Shown: in pieces, positions 42,209 to 51,543 of the stretch
Position numbering within the stretch: the first letter of the stretch is position 1
How the letters are laid out: every line of letters begins with the position of its first letter
DNA from: Syntrophus buswellii
GTDB taxonomy: Bacteria > Desulfobacterota > Syntrophia > Syntrophales > Syntrophaceae
Length of the DNA: 64,000 nt
Direction of reading: 5' to 3'
Assembly (NCBI RefSeq): GCF_046097065.1
Contig: NZ_CP175563.1
Location: 1,054,001 to 1,118,000 of the forward strand
Notes under the pieces: generated by a model
The model's database searches: none
The model's input: only the letters and a program-made list of their open reading frames with translations
Told to the model about the DNA's origin: nothing
Made by a program: the position numbers and the translations under genes

Positions 42209-43087
42209 AACCGTTCCTCCCAGTCACCATTATTTCGAGGACCGTGCGAGGCCACTTCCGACGATATCACAACGGCTTTCTGACGGTCCCTCTCTGTTCT
42301 CCATTTCCCTTCGGCCGCCTCCCGCGGCGGACAGGGATGGACTGCCGATTTATATACAGGAACCGGGGCTAAAGGGAAGCATGAAAGTTTAGAGGCATTT
42401 TCCCGCGTGATTCCCAATTGTTTCTGGGCATGAGTCCTGCCGGTCAACTGGTTCAAGGCAGAAATTTCTCGAGGAATCGATGGATGATGCGTCATGGGAT
42501 CAACCGGTTTTCAGGCCCCATCGGTCAAAAATAGTCCGAGAAGGATGTGCTGGCACCGTACTTGCTTTACCATACGTCAAGCAATGTTCATCTTCTTGTC
42601 GGCCTGGTCCGCGCATGCCGCCGGACCAGGCCGACACTCCTGTCATCCAAACCCTGCAAAGCCAGGCATTCCTGTCCGCGGAGGGATCGAAAAAAAACCA
42701 AAAAGTGAACGGATGGAGTTGACCCCTTGAAGGGGGCCGTTAGCGCCTTGCTACGCGAGCGTCAAAAAATATTCATGAGGTTGTCCGGATAGAGGGTTGT
42801 AATAGGGATGTATCGACTCTGCCAGTTTTATGCTGGTATATGTTCCGTAATCGATCCGTATTGAGTTTGTCTTAAATTGTGGCACTATTACAGCGCTTTG
42901 GCGATTCGGCCGGCGGAGTTCCAGGAAAAGCCGTCTTTGATCTGATCCTGGCCGCGTGACCCCTTGTCCGAATCCGAATGCTGAAAGGAAAAGGGGGCTT
43001 TCTTCTTAGAGAGAATCCATTTTTTTGCCGCCTGGAAAGATGCTTCAACGAAGCATGACATGCCGGACGGACTGTAAGGGAAGAGCT
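42209..43087. other. 879-base stretch without a supported gene
   Basis: This is the longest empty stretch in the window. Short open frames of 70-97 codons exist on both strands (for example 42480-42722), but none has a ribosome site with a family-like product. A CCCCTTGAAGGGG hairpin near 42725 and AT-rich DNA near 42780-42890 are the only structural marks. It may be a decayed gene or insertion scar; I see no inverted terminal repeats. Confidence 0.4.
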
Positions 43088-43318
43088 ATGAATTACCAAC
43101 AATACCTGAAAACATTGATCGGCAGGAGAGGGACACTGGACTTTCCGGAAAAGGGCTCCTGTGGTGTGCTTGAAAACAGTTCCTATTACAAGCTCCGCTT
43201 CAACGAATCAAACCTTTCCCATCGGAATGCCCATCTCATCGATGTTCAGGATGACTTTGTCGTCATCCAGCACGATGTCCATGGGGCGATGAAAATACCC
43301 CTCTCGTTTTTCTGGTAA
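43088..43318 (+). CDS. Small hypothetical protein
   Basis: The ATG at 43088 (upstream AAGGGAAGAG) gives 76 residues: MNYQQYLKTLIGRRGTLDFP, then a strand-rich part with SSYYKLRFNESNLSHRNAHL and VVIQHDVHGAMKIPLSFFW. The pattern suggests a small SH3/Lsm-like beta barrel. The family is unknown to me. An upstream in-frame ATG at 43025 lacks a ribosome site. It ends 66 bases before the converging oxidase-fold gene. Confidence 0.6.
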   Translation: MNYQQYLKTLIGRRGTLDFPEKGSCGVLENSSYYKLRFNESNLSHRNAHLIDVQDDFVVIQHDVHGAMKIPLSFFW

Positions 43319-43384
43319 ATGAGTCAGGACCGGCGACGGTGGCTTCAGGAAAGGCCCATCGTTCCGGCGGCCGTCGTCAGAACG

Positions 43385-44005
43385 TCAGGGGATCACCCAG
43401 GAGGCGTCCATCCGGCTTTCTTTCCACGAGAATTTTGCCCGGATATGGCCGGTCAATTTCAGCAGCAGCCAGTCCATTTCATCAAACCGGCAGACAATGG
43501 CGGCAAAGTTTTTCCGGGCTTCGGGAATATCAAATAATTTTGGCGCCTTTTCCAGGAGAAAACCCGGAAGACCCGAACTCGGATTCTCCGTGGGCGACCC
43601 CGGCGGAATTTCTGCGCAGTAGTTGATGCGGTGATGCAGGCGCACCTGGTCCCACTGCGCTTCCGCCACCTCGTCATCGGTGTGGACCGAAGCGGTTCCT
43701 GAAATGCGCAGCTGCAGCCATTTTTCAGGATGATAGAACAGCCAGCTCACATTGGGATTGTCCCGGATCTGCGGGACCTTTGAACCCCGGGCATCGCAGT
43801 GACAGACCAAGGCCCGGTCCCTTTCTGAAAACTCCCTCAGGATCACGATCCGCACCTGGGGCCTGCGGCCATCCATGGTGGTCAGGATGGCCTGGTGAAA
43901 GGGGTCCCTGAAGTTTTGGACGCCGTTATGGAGTTGTCTCCAGCTTGATTCGAGAACTTCATCCAGTGTTGAAATCGTTTCTTTTTTCCCAAATACCATA
44001 GACAT
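43385..44005 (-). CDS. Pyridoxamine 5'-phosphate oxidase family protein
   Basis: The 206 residues have the FMN-binding split-barrel pattern of PNPOx-like proteins: PFHQAILTTMDGRRPQVRIV, then VILREFSERDRALVCHCDAR with KVPQIRDNPNVSWLFYHPEK. The C-terminal LLLKLTGHIRAKFSW matches the flavin/substrate side of the fold. True PdxH ends in a conserved R.x.P pattern that I do not see, so vitamin B6 synthesis is not claimed. The start at 44005 opens MSMVFGKKETIS. It converges with the small protein gene to its left and diverges from the efflux genes on its right. Confidence 0.78.
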   Translation of the reverse strand: MSMVFGKKETISTLDEVLESSWRQLHNGVQNFRDPFHQAILTTMDGRRPQVRIVILREFSERDRALVCHCDARGSKVPQIRDNPNVSWLFYHPEKWLQLRISGTASVHTDDEVAEAQWDQVRLHHRINYCAEIPPGSPTENPSSGLPGFLLEKAPKLFDIPEARKNFAAIVCRFDEMDWLLLKLTGHIRAKFSWKESRMDASWVIP

Positions 44006-44400
44006 TCCCGCAGGCCGTGCAGACAGCTTGTCAGCTTCTGGGCACGCCTTCCCTGAAAAGAAGTTACAGCCAACAAATTATTCCCTTTCATATCACAATC
44101 TTCAGGAAATACATATCATGATCGGCAAGAGCCTGATGTTCCGTGACTTTACAGGGAAGAAGGCCTGAAAGGACGGTGGAAATCACGGCGGGAGGCGTGC
44201 AGGACCTGATCTCGTTTACTGCGGCGAAAGGAGGAGGACGCGCGTATTCGTGGACTGGTCGAGGCAGGCCGCTTCTTCTCCATGCCAATGAGAAGGCGGT
44301 AAAAACCGGGGCGCTCCAATTAAATCTTGACGGTGCTTTTCGTATGGCCTATTTTTCCCCATATTTTCTTCCCATGCCGTGTGCGGAAAGGTCGTTCTTC
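44006..44400. other. Divergent region before the efflux operon
   Basis: The region separates the oxidase-fold gene (minus) and the RND adaptor (plus). The adaptor frame is open upstream to 44143, but the residues before M at 44401 lack a signal peptide pattern. This DNA is therefore treated as promoter and leader. A late in-frame ATG at 44344 is the only other plausible start. Confidence 0.4.
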
Positions 44401-45558
44401 ATGAAAAAGCGCTTTGCCTGTCTGGCCGCTGCCACCCTCGTGATATCGTTTTTTCTGATCACCGCCTGTTCGGAAAGTTCCCGGGATGCCGCTCCGGAAA
44501 AAACAAGCCGGGACAGACAGATTCCTGTCACCGCCGCCAAGGCGGTACTCAAAGAAATTCCGATAGAAATCAAAACGTTCGGGAATGTTCAGGCCCGTTC
44601 GAGTATCCAGATCAAGTCGGAGGTTGACGGCATTCTCGCCAAAGTGCACTTCAGCAAGGGGCAGACGATCCGGAGGGGAGATCTCCTCTTTACCATCGAT
44701 TCCCGATCCTACCAGGCGGAGCTGGATCGGGCCAGGGCCAACCTCCTCAGGGATCGGGCCATGGAAGAACATGCCCTCCTCACGGCGGCACGTTTTCGAG
44801 AGCTCTTCAAGAGGGAATTGATTTCCCGCAGCGACAACGACAAGGCCCAGGCGGAAGCGGCCGCCCTGACGGCAACGGTTCGAGCCGACCGGGCGGCGGA
44901 AGCCACGGCGGGGCTCCAGGTCGGACGCTGTTCCATCTACAGTCCGATCACCGGGCGGGCCGGAGACCTTCTCACCGCGGAAGGGTCCTTGATCAGGGCC
45001 AGGGAGGCCACCATGGTGACGATCAACCAGATCCGGCCCATCGAGGTTTTTTTCAGCGTCCCCCAGGCCGATCTGCCCGCGATCCGCAGTGCGATGGCCG
45101 GAGGAATCCTGAGAGTCAGGGCCGGATTGCCGGGCGACAGCAGGCCTCCGGAGGAGGGCGACCTCTTTTTTATCGACAATTCGATCAATCAAGGAACCGG
45201 AACGGTGCGTCTTGCCGGGGTGTTCAGCAACGACCGGGAGGTGCTCTGGCCGGGCCAGTACGTCACCGTGACCCTGGTGCTCGGGATCCGGAAGGACGCC
45301 CTGGTCGTGCCGGCGGAGTCGGTTCAGGCGGGCCAGGATGGCAAATTTGTCTTTGTCGTCAAAGAGGACCAGACGGTTGAACTCAGGCCGGTTGCCGTCC
45401 AGATGGCCACCGGGGTTGAGGCGGTCATCGACAGGGGTCTGGGGGCCGGCGAGCGTGTTGTAACCGACGGCCACCTGGAACTCGTCCCGGGCGCCCGGGT
45501 CGAGATCAGGGCTGCCGCCGATAAAGAGCCCGCAAAAACGCCGGGGGCGCGTCCGTGA
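44401..45558 (+). CDS. RND efflux periplasmic adaptor lipoprotein (MFP)
   Basis: The 385 residues start with a lipoprotein signal MKKRFACLAAATLVISFFLI followed by TACSESS, with the acceptor Cys at about residue 23. The barrel-sandwich half-motifs (SSIQIKSEVDGILAKVHFSK, QTIRRGDLLFTID) flank a coiled coil (about 105-165) with the phrase SDNDKAQAEAAALTATVRAD. The beta-barrel and membrane-proximal domains follow (IRPIEVFFSVPQADLPAI, WPGQYVTVTLVLGIRKDALV). It bridges the pump encoded next to an outer-membrane channel. The last codon overlaps the pump GTG start, so the two are coupled. No TolC-like gene is in the window. Confidence 0.9.
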   Translation: MKKRFACLAAATLVISFFLITACSESSRDAAPEKTSRDRQIPVTAAKAVLKEIPIEIKTFGNVQARSSIQIKSEVDGILAKVHFSKGQTIRRGDLLFTIDSRSYQAELDRARANLLRDRAMEEHALLTAARFRELFKRELISRSDNDKAQAEAAALTATVRADRAAEATAGLQVGRCSIYSPITGRAGDLLTAEGSLIRAREATMVTINQIRPIEVFFSVPQADLPAIRSAMAGGILRVRAGLPGDSRPPEEGDLFFIDNSINQGTGTVRLAGVFSNDREVLWPGQYVTVTLVLGIRKDALVVPAESVQAGQDGKFVFVVKEDQTVELRPVAVQMATGVEAVIDRGLGAGERVVTDGHLELVPGARVEIRAAADKEPAKTPGARP

Positions 45559-48500
45559 TTCTTTCGGAGCCCTTCATCCGCCGCCCTGTCATGACGATGC
45601 TGTGCATGCTGAGCATCGTCCTTGCCGGTCTGATCGGTTATCGCCTCCTGCCGGTGAGCGATCTGCCCGCGGTGGACTTTCCCACGATCAGCGTTTCCGC
45701 CTCCCTGCCCGGTGCAAATCCGGAAACCATGGCCTCAACAGTGGCGACCCCTCTTGAAAAGGAATTCACGACCATTGCCGGCCTCGACTCCATGATCTCC
45801 ACCAGCTCTCAGGGGTCGACCCGCATCACCCTGCAATTTGACCTGAATCGCAATATCGATGCGGCGGCCCAGGATGTGCAGTCCGCCATCTCGCGCGCCA
45901 GCCGTCGTCTACCTGAGGATCTGCCGACCCCGCCGTCCTTCCGAAAGGTCAATCCCGCCGACCAGCCGATTCTGTACCTGGCCCTGACCAGCCCAACCCT
46001 TCCAATGTATGTGCTCAACGAGTACGGGGAGACGCAGCTTGCGCAGCAGATATCGAGGGTGACCGGCGTGGCGCAGGTGTCCGTCTACGGCTCGCAGAAG
46101 TACGCCGTCCGCATCGAGCTGGACCCCCATGCCCTGGCCTCCCGCGGCATCGGCATCGACGAGGTGTCCTCGGTTATCGGTCATTACAACGTCAACAATC
46201 CCCTGGGTACCCTCACCGGCGCGCAGACCCTGGCCACGCTGCAGTCTGAAAACCAGCTGATGAAGGCCGGCCTGTACCTGCCTCTCGTCGTGGCCTACCG
46301 CGACGGCCAGCCCGTGCGCCTTCAGGAGCTGGGGAACGTTCGGGACAGCGTTGAAAATGACAGGGTAGCGGCATGGTTCGCCACGCCGACAACCCGCAGC
46401 CGCGCCATCATCCTGGCCATTCAGCGGCAGCCCGGAACCAACACGATCCAGGTCGCCGACGCCATCAAGGCCCTGCTGCCCGCCTTCCGCGAAAAGCTGC
46501 CGGCATCCGTATCCCTGGTCGTCCTGCGCGACAGCAGCATTCCCATCAAGGACTCGGCAAGGGATGTGCAGTTCACCCTGTATCTGACCCTGGTCCTCGT
46601 CGTCCTGGTCATCTTTCTCTTCCTTCGCAATCTGTCCGCAACGGTCATTCCGAGCTTGACCCTTCCCGTCTCCCTTATCGGAACCTTTGCCGTCATGTAC
46701 CTTCTGGATTACAGCATCGACAACCTGTCCCTCATGGCCCTGACCCTGTCTGTGGGGTTCGTCGTCGATGACGCCATCGTCATGCTGGAAAATATCATGA
46801 GGCATATCGAGATGGGAAAACCGCGGATGAAGGCGGCCCTGGAAGGGGCCCGGGAAATCGGCTTCACCATCGTATCCATGACCCTCTCGCTGGCCGCCGT
46901 GTTCATCCCCGTCCTCTTCATGGGGGGCATCGTGGGACGCCTCTTCCGGGAGTTTTCCATCACCATTGCCGTGGCCGTTCTGATCAGCGGCTTCGTCTCC
47001 CTGAGCCTGACCCCCATGCTCGCCAGCCGGTTCATCCGCGCCCCGGGGAGAGAACGGCATGGGCGGGTCTACCTCATGGTGGAGTCGGGGTTTGATGCGA
47101 TGCTCAGCTTTTACCGCAGCACCCTGCTTTGGGTCCTTTCCCGCGAGCGCGCAACCCTGATCTTTTCCGCCGCCCTTCTTGCCGCAACGGTCTTCCTGTT
47201 TTACGCCATTCCCAAGGGCTTCATCCCCTCGGAAGACCGGGACCAGATCTCGATCAGGACGGAGGCGGCAGAGAACATCTCCTTCGATTCCATGGTTCAG
47301 CATCAGCTGGCTCTGCTCGATATCGTGCAGAAGGACCCCAACGTCGACCGCTTCATGTGCAGCGTGGCCTCAGGAGGCGGCCAGAGCGCCACGAATACCG
47401 GGAGCATGTTCATCGTCCTCAAGCCCCGCCGTGAAAGGGAACTCAGTGCGGATCAGGTGATCGACAGGCTCCGGCCAAAGCTCGCCTCCGTTCCGGGCAT
47501 CAGGGCCTTTCCGACCAATCCGCCCCCGATCAACATCGGCGGACGTGTGACCAAAAGTCTCTATCAGGTGACATTCCAGGGGATTGAAACGAAGGAGCTG
47601 TTCCGCTACGGCGCTGAAATGGAGGATCGGATGCGCCGGATGGAGGAGCTGCAGGATGTGAGCAGCGACCTGCAGCTGAAGAATCCCGAGGTGCACATCG
47701 ATATCGACCGCGATCAGGCGTTCATCCTGAACGTCACGCCGATGCAGATTGAAAACGCCCTTTACAGCGCCTACGGGTCGCGCCAGATTTCGACGATCTA
47801 CACCCCGAACAACGATTATCAGGTCATCATGGAACTGCTGCCTCAGTACCGGACCGATCCTTCCGTGCTGTCCATGCTTCATGTCCGGTCTTCCACCGGG
47901 CAGCTGGTCCCCCTGAGGGCGATCACGACGCTGCGGGAGGATATCGGCCCGCTGACCATCAGCCATTCCGGACAGCTGCCCTCGGTGACCATTTCGTTCA
48001 ACCTCAAGCCCGGCTATTCGCTCGGCCAGGCGGTGGAGAGGATCCAGGCCATGACGGCCGCCTCCATGCCCTCCGGGATGACGTTCGAATTTCAGGGAAC
48101 CGCGAAGGCCTTCCAGTCATCCCTTGCCAGTATGGGGATTCTGTTGATTCTGGCCATCGTGGTGATTTACATCATTCTGGGGATCCTCTATGAAAGTTTC
48201 TATCATCCCGTCACCATCCTCTCCGCCCTGCCTTTCGCCGGTTTCGGGGCGCTGCTGGCCCTTATGGCCTTCCGCCATGACCTTTCCATCTATGCCTTCG
48301 TGGGCATAGTCATGCTGGTCGGCCTCGTGAAGAAGAACGGAATCATGATGGTGGACTTCGCCATCGAGGCGCAGCGCAGACAGGGGAAAAATCCGCATGA
48401 CGCCGTCTACGAGGCCTGCCTCGTCCGTTTCCGCCCGATCATGATGACGACGATGGCCGCCCTCATGGCCGGGCTGCCCATCGCCCTGGGATACGGCGCA

Positions 48501-48671
48501 GGGGCCGAATCCCGGCGCCCCCTGGGGCTGGCCGTCGTCGGCGGCCTGCTCTTTTCGCAGACGCTGACCCTGTATGTGACGCCGGTGTTCTATGTAGCGA
48601 TGGAAAAATTGCGGAGCCGGATCGCCAGCGGCCATCGGAAACAAGACTCCGCGACGGGGGCGGAGCCCTGA
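45555..48671 (+). CDS. RND-family multidrug/solute efflux pump (AcrB/MdtB-like)
   Basis: The 1038 residues start at a GTG that overlaps the adaptor stop. They show the HAE1-type opening MILSEPFIRRPVMTMLCMLS, two large periplasmic loops, and twelve expected membrane helices. The proton-relay pair is in LSVGFVVDDAIVMLENIMRH (about residue 400), and the second half has the matching VGIVMLVGLVKKNGIMMVDF (about 920). Length is normal. The closest character is to MdtB/MdtC-type pumps. Substrate cannot be told. Confidence 0.93.
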   Translation: MILSEPFIRRPVMTMLCMLSIVLAGLIGYRLLPVSDLPAVDFPTISVSASLPGANPETMASTVATPLEKEFTTIAGLDSMISTSSQGSTRITLQFDLNRNIDAAAQDVQSAISRASRRLPEDLPTPPSFRKVNPADQPILYLALTSPTLPMYVLNEYGETQLAQQISRVTGVAQVSVYGSQKYAVRIELDPHALASRGIGIDEVSSVIGHYNVNNPLGTLTGAQTLATLQSENQLMKAGLYLPLVVAYRDGQPVRLQELGNVRDSVENDRVAAWFATPTTRSRAIILAIQRQPGTNTIQVADAIKALLPAFREKLPASVSLVVLRDSSIPIKDSARDVQFTLYLTLVLVVLVIFLFLRNLSATVIPSLTLPVSLIGTFAVMYLLDYSIDNLSLMALTLSVGFVVDDAIVMLENIMRHIEMGKPRMKAALEGAREIGFTIVSMTLSLAAVFIPVLFMGGIVGRLFREFSITIAVAVLISGFVSLSLTPMLASRFIRAPGRERHGRVYLMVESGFDAMLSFYRSTLLWVLSRERATLIFSAALLAATVFLFYAIPKGFIPSEDRDQISIRTEAAENISFDSMVQHQLALLDIVQKDPNVDRFMCSVASGGGQSATNTGSMFIVLKPRRERELSADQVIDRLRPKLASVPGIRAFPTNPPPINIGGRVTKSLYQVTFQGIETKELFRYGAEMEDRMRRMEELQDVSSDLQLKNPEVHIDIDRDQAFILNVTPMQIENALYSAYGSRQISTIYTPNNDYQVIMELLPQYRTDPSVLSMLHVRSSTGQLVPLRAITTLREDIGPLTISHSGQLPSVTISFNLKPGYSLGQAVERIQAMTAASMPSGMTFEFQGTAKAFQSSLASMGILLILAIVVIYIILGILYESFYHPVTILSALPFAGFGALLALMAFRHDLSIYAFVGIVMLVGLVKKNGIMMVDFAIEAQRRQGKNPHDAVYEACLVRFRPIMMTTMAALMAGLPIALGYGAGAESRRPLGLAVVGGLLFSQTLTLYVTPVFYVAMEKLRSRIASGHRKQDSATGAEP

Positions 48672-48927
48672 TCGATCAAGACATCCACAAAAAAACGAAC
48701 GCCGGAATGCATCCCATTGGCTGAACGAAAAGGACCCTGCCGCAGGAGAAGAGATCCTGGTGGCGTCTCCGGGTTCCGTCCGCATAGTGTAACTCCGCGG
48801 GCGTTGCACATGGCTGCGCTGCGCTGTGATGGTGAAAGGCGGAAATAATCCGGAAATCCGGAACCGTCAGAGTTCCTCAAGGTGATATGCAGCAAGATGC
48901 CGCCGGCTGTTGCCGCCGTATTTTTTT
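48672..48927. other. Spacer between the efflux pump and the protease-caspase operon
   Basis: These 256 bases carry no supported gene; with the promoter and leader that follow, the gene-free stretch runs 371 bases to 49042. I see no strong intrinsic terminator for the efflux operon; short GC-rich repeats near 48665-48700 do not end in a T-run. A run of nine T at 48921-48929 leads into the promoter. Confidence 0.4.
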
Positions 48928-48956
48928 TTGACACTCGCCGCTGGGGCTTATATACT
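48928..48956 (+). promoter_or_regulatory. Near-consensus sigma70 promoter of the protease-caspase-hydrolase operon
   Basis: TTGACA (48928-48933, exact) and TATACT (48951-48956, five of six) are separated by exactly 17 bases, with a T-run just upstream. The start of transcription would be near 48963, leaving a leader of about 80 bases before the ATG at 49043. It is the best promoter match in the window. Confidence 0.75.
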
Positions 48957-49042
48957 TTTCCTGCGTGGCGAGGCACGTTTTTATCGGTACTGAGAAAATG
49001 GTGCGGGGAACGCCAGGGGGTCAACAGGTGGGGAGGGAGAAA

Positions 49043-49741
49043 ATGCAGGAGAAGAAAGGAAAAGGCTTTTTGCTGGGAGGGCCCGCCGGAACCGGGGCGA
49101 ACGGCCCGCAGGAGGGCGACATCAGGCTGCGCGACGAGAGGGGAAACTGGCATGTCGTTCAGGGCATTCCCCTGTATCCGCCACTTTATACCGATCGCTC
49201 CGCGACGATAGCCGTCATCGATTCCGGGATCCTGGCCGATCATCCGCAGATCAGGGGACTGATTGCCGAGCAGGAGGATTTTACCGGGGAGGGTCCGGAA
49301 GACAGGATCGGACACGGCACGATTGTGGCCATTCTGACACTGCAGGCCCGGAGTGCAGCGCCTCCGGAATTCCAGAACCTGCCCTCTCCGAGGATTCTTG
49401 TGGCGAAGGTGGCGGATGCCGACGGCACGGTAGACAAGCACGCCGTGATTTCAGCAATCGACTGGGCCGCCTCCCGTGGAGCCGGAGTCGTCAATCTCAG
49501 CCTGGGGTTTATCGAAGGGACGGACGATTACAGCGATCTGTGTTCCGCCATCACGAAGCATCCCGAAGTGCTCTTTGTGGCGGCTGCCGGCAACTACGGA
49601 CCGGATGTCAGGGTGTATCCCGCGGCATGCGCCCAGGATGGGGCGGCCAATATAATCTCTGTGGGAACGACGGACGATTGGTCCGGGAAAGGCGACATCC
49701 AGGCTCCGGGAACGGTCACCCTGAAGCCTCTTGAACCGTAA
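49043..49741 (+). CDS. Subtilisin-like (S8) protein lacking the catalytic serine region
   Basis: GGGAGGG stands 5 bases before the ATG at 49043 and favours it over upstream starts at 48965 and 48998; this gives 232 residues. The S8 fold is clear: D60 in IAVIDSGILADHP, H91 in DRIGHGTIVAIL and the oxyanion Asn N184 in AAAGNYG, then ISVGTTDDWSGKGDIQAPG. The chain stops 48 residues after N184. In subtilisins the GTSxAxP serine comes about 66 residues after the Asn. No such motif follows in any nearby frame. The protein may be a non-cutting binding module or may complete its site with a partner. It has no signal peptide. Confidence 0.82.
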   Translation: MQEKKGKGFLLGGPAGTGANGPQEGDIRLRDERGNWHVVQGIPLYPPLYTDRSATIAVIDSGILADHPQIRGLIAEQEDFTGEGPEDRIGHGTIVAILTLQARSAAPPEFQNLPSPRILVAKVADADGTVDKHAVISAIDWAASRGAGVVNLSLGFIEGTDDYSDLCSAITKHPEVLFVAAAGNYGPDVRVYPAACAQDGAANIISVGTTDDWSGKGDIQAPGTVTLKPLEP

Positions 49742-49788
49742 GGCTGTCGAGGCAGCACTGAAGCAGATCCACAGAAGGAGGTTCTGAT

Positions 49789-51543
49789 ATGGAGAGGGCC
49801 GCCGTTCTTATCGGTGTCAGCAAAACGGGCAATCTGCCCGAGCTCCAGGCGGTAACGCCGAGCGTCCAGCGCATGACGGACTGGGCGCGCAGGCAGGGAA
49901 TCGATGAAGGGCACCTGCAGGTCCTGACGGACGAGAAGAATCCCGTAACCGTTGAGCAGGTCCATTCGGCGATCACTGCCCTTGTCGACCGGGCCTCGGT
50001 GGAGCAGCTTATCGTCTATTTTTCCGGACACGGAATCAACATCGACAGCGAATTCTGGCTTCTTTCCGGTGCTCCGAAAAACGTCAACGAGGCCGTCAAC
50101 GTCGAGGGAAGCGTGCGCCTTGCCCGGTATTGCGGCATCAGCCATGTCGTCCTGATATCCGATGCCTGCAGGAGTGCCGCGGAAGGCCTCCTGGCCCTGC
50201 AGATCAAGGGCGGCGAAGTGTTTCCCAACGAGCCCGTCAGCGGGACGGAGAAGCCTGTTGACATCCTCTTTTCGTGCGCCCGCGGGAAACCCTCCCTGGA
50301 AATTGTCGATCCGGCCGCGGCGGCGGCTGAAGCGGCCAAGCGCTATTCGGCGCTGTACACGGAGGTGCTGCTGGACTACCTTACCGGGCGGCACCAGGAG
50401 ACCCTGCATCCCGTTGAAGAGGACGGCAGGGTCGTCGCAGAACTCCGCCTGGGAGAGCTGGCAGACTGCCTCAAGAGGGACGTGCCGGCCCGACTGGCTG
50501 CCATGAAGATCGACCCGAAGCTCAACCAGCTACCGGACGACCGGATCAGCCGCCATACGGAGGATGCATGGATCGCGCGCATGCCCTTCAAGGGCAGGCT
50601 TCTCTCCCGGACCTTTTCCCCCGGCATTCCCGCGCGCGAGCCGCCGCCGGTTACGCCCTTTACGGTTTCCGAGGGACTGGTATCCGCGTCCCTCGAGGGC
50701 GACCAGCGCAAATGGAAGGAACTGCTCAGCCTGGAATCAGGCGGCCGCGAAAGGGGGCTGCTCGAGGCGGTGGCCACCCAGGCGGAGCCCTTCGGCCCGA
50801 TGCATTTCGAAACCCAGTGCGGGTTCAAGATCCGGGGCGCGCGGATCGTTGACACGGTCCAGCGCGATGTGGACGTCGAACTTCTGGGAACGGCGGGAGA
50901 CACTGTCCGGGTCGGGGGGCTGACGGCGCCGGGGGCGAACGTGCTCCTCGTCCTCGAAAACGGATGCGGAGTCGCGGTTCCCGCACTGCCGGATTTCATC
51001 GCCGCCCTCAGCTTCGAAGGGGGGCAGCTGGTGGATGTGAGCTATGAACCTTCGGAAAACACGTGGCGCTGGGGCGAGTATGCCCATGCGGTCAACGAGC
51101 TGCGTTCCCTGCGGGCGACGATCGCGGCATCGGCCGCCCTGGGCGTATTCCGCCTCAACGAGGAGGGCGGCCTCGCCCTGGCGAGGCGCATGCAATACGC
51201 CAAAGGGGTCGATCCGTCCCTGGCGCTCTACGCGGCCTACGTCTATGACAGCCTGCAGCGGCGCGACCTCATTGACGAAATGCGCTCTTACATGGAAGGC
51301 GATCTCGGCCTTGTCTTCTTCGATGTCGCGCTTCTTTCAAGGGCGCCGATCATGGGGCGTTTTGTCCCGCCTTTTCCAATGCTTTCCCAGGGGTGGGCCC
51401 TTCTTTCCGCCTACCGGGCGCAGTTGCCGCCATCACTTCACGGAATCGAGCAATGCCGGGTTCCCTCGCTCTGGACGATGTTCAACGGGAAGGGTGTCGC
51501 CATGCTTCGAAAAGCAATTCTCTCAGGAGGAATAGAACGATGA
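49789..51543 (+). CDS. Caspase-like (peptidase C14) protein with large C-terminal region
   Basis: This 584-residue protein has a caspase domain from its first residues: MERAAVLIGVSKTGNLPELQ, then H81 in LIVYFSGHGINIDSEFW and C127 in VVLISDACRSAAEGLL. This is an intact His/Cys dyad for cutting after Arg, Lys or Asp. Residues about 300-584 are an unknown region: a beta-rich part with VQRDVDVELLGTAGDTVRVG and LVDVSYEPSENTWRWGEYA, then an alpha-helical end. Such C-terminal parts in bacterial caspase-like proteins often sense or bind partners. GAAGGAGG precedes the ATG. The stop overlaps the hydrolase start by 4 bases, so the two are made together. Confidence 0.88.
   Translation: MERAAVLIGVSKTGNLPELQAVTPSVQRMTDWARRQGIDEGHLQVLTDEKNPVTVEQVHSAITALVDRASVEQLIVYFSGHGINIDSEFWLLSGAPKNVNEAVNVEGSVRLARYCGISHVVLISDACRSAAEGLLALQIKGGEVFPNEPVSGTEKPVDILFSCARGKPSLEIVDPAAAAAEAAKRYSALYTEVLLDYLTGRHQETLHPVEEDGRVVAELRLGELADCLKRDVPARLAAMKIDPKLNQLPDDRISRHTEDAWIARMPFKGRLLSRTFSPGIPAREPPPVTPFTVSEGLVSASLEGDQRKWKELLSLESGGRERGLLEAVATQAEPFGPMHFETQCGFKIRGARIVDTVQRDVDVELLGTAGDTVRVGGLTAPGANVLLVLENGCGVAVPALPDFIAALSFEGGQLVDVSYEPSENTWRWGEYAHAVNELRSLRATIAASAALGVFRLNEEGGLALARRMQYAKGVDPSLALYAAYVYDSLQRRDLIDEMRSYMEGDLGLVFFDVALLSRAPIMGRFVPPFPMLSQGWALLSAYRAQLPPSLHGIEQCRVPSLWTMFNGKGVAMLRKAILSGGIER

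Noticed and set aside
45909..47303. Minus-strand open frame of 464 codons opposite the RND pump
   Set aside because: The composition (Gly, His, Asp, Gln repeats) is that of an antisense frame; the pump is clear on the plus strand.
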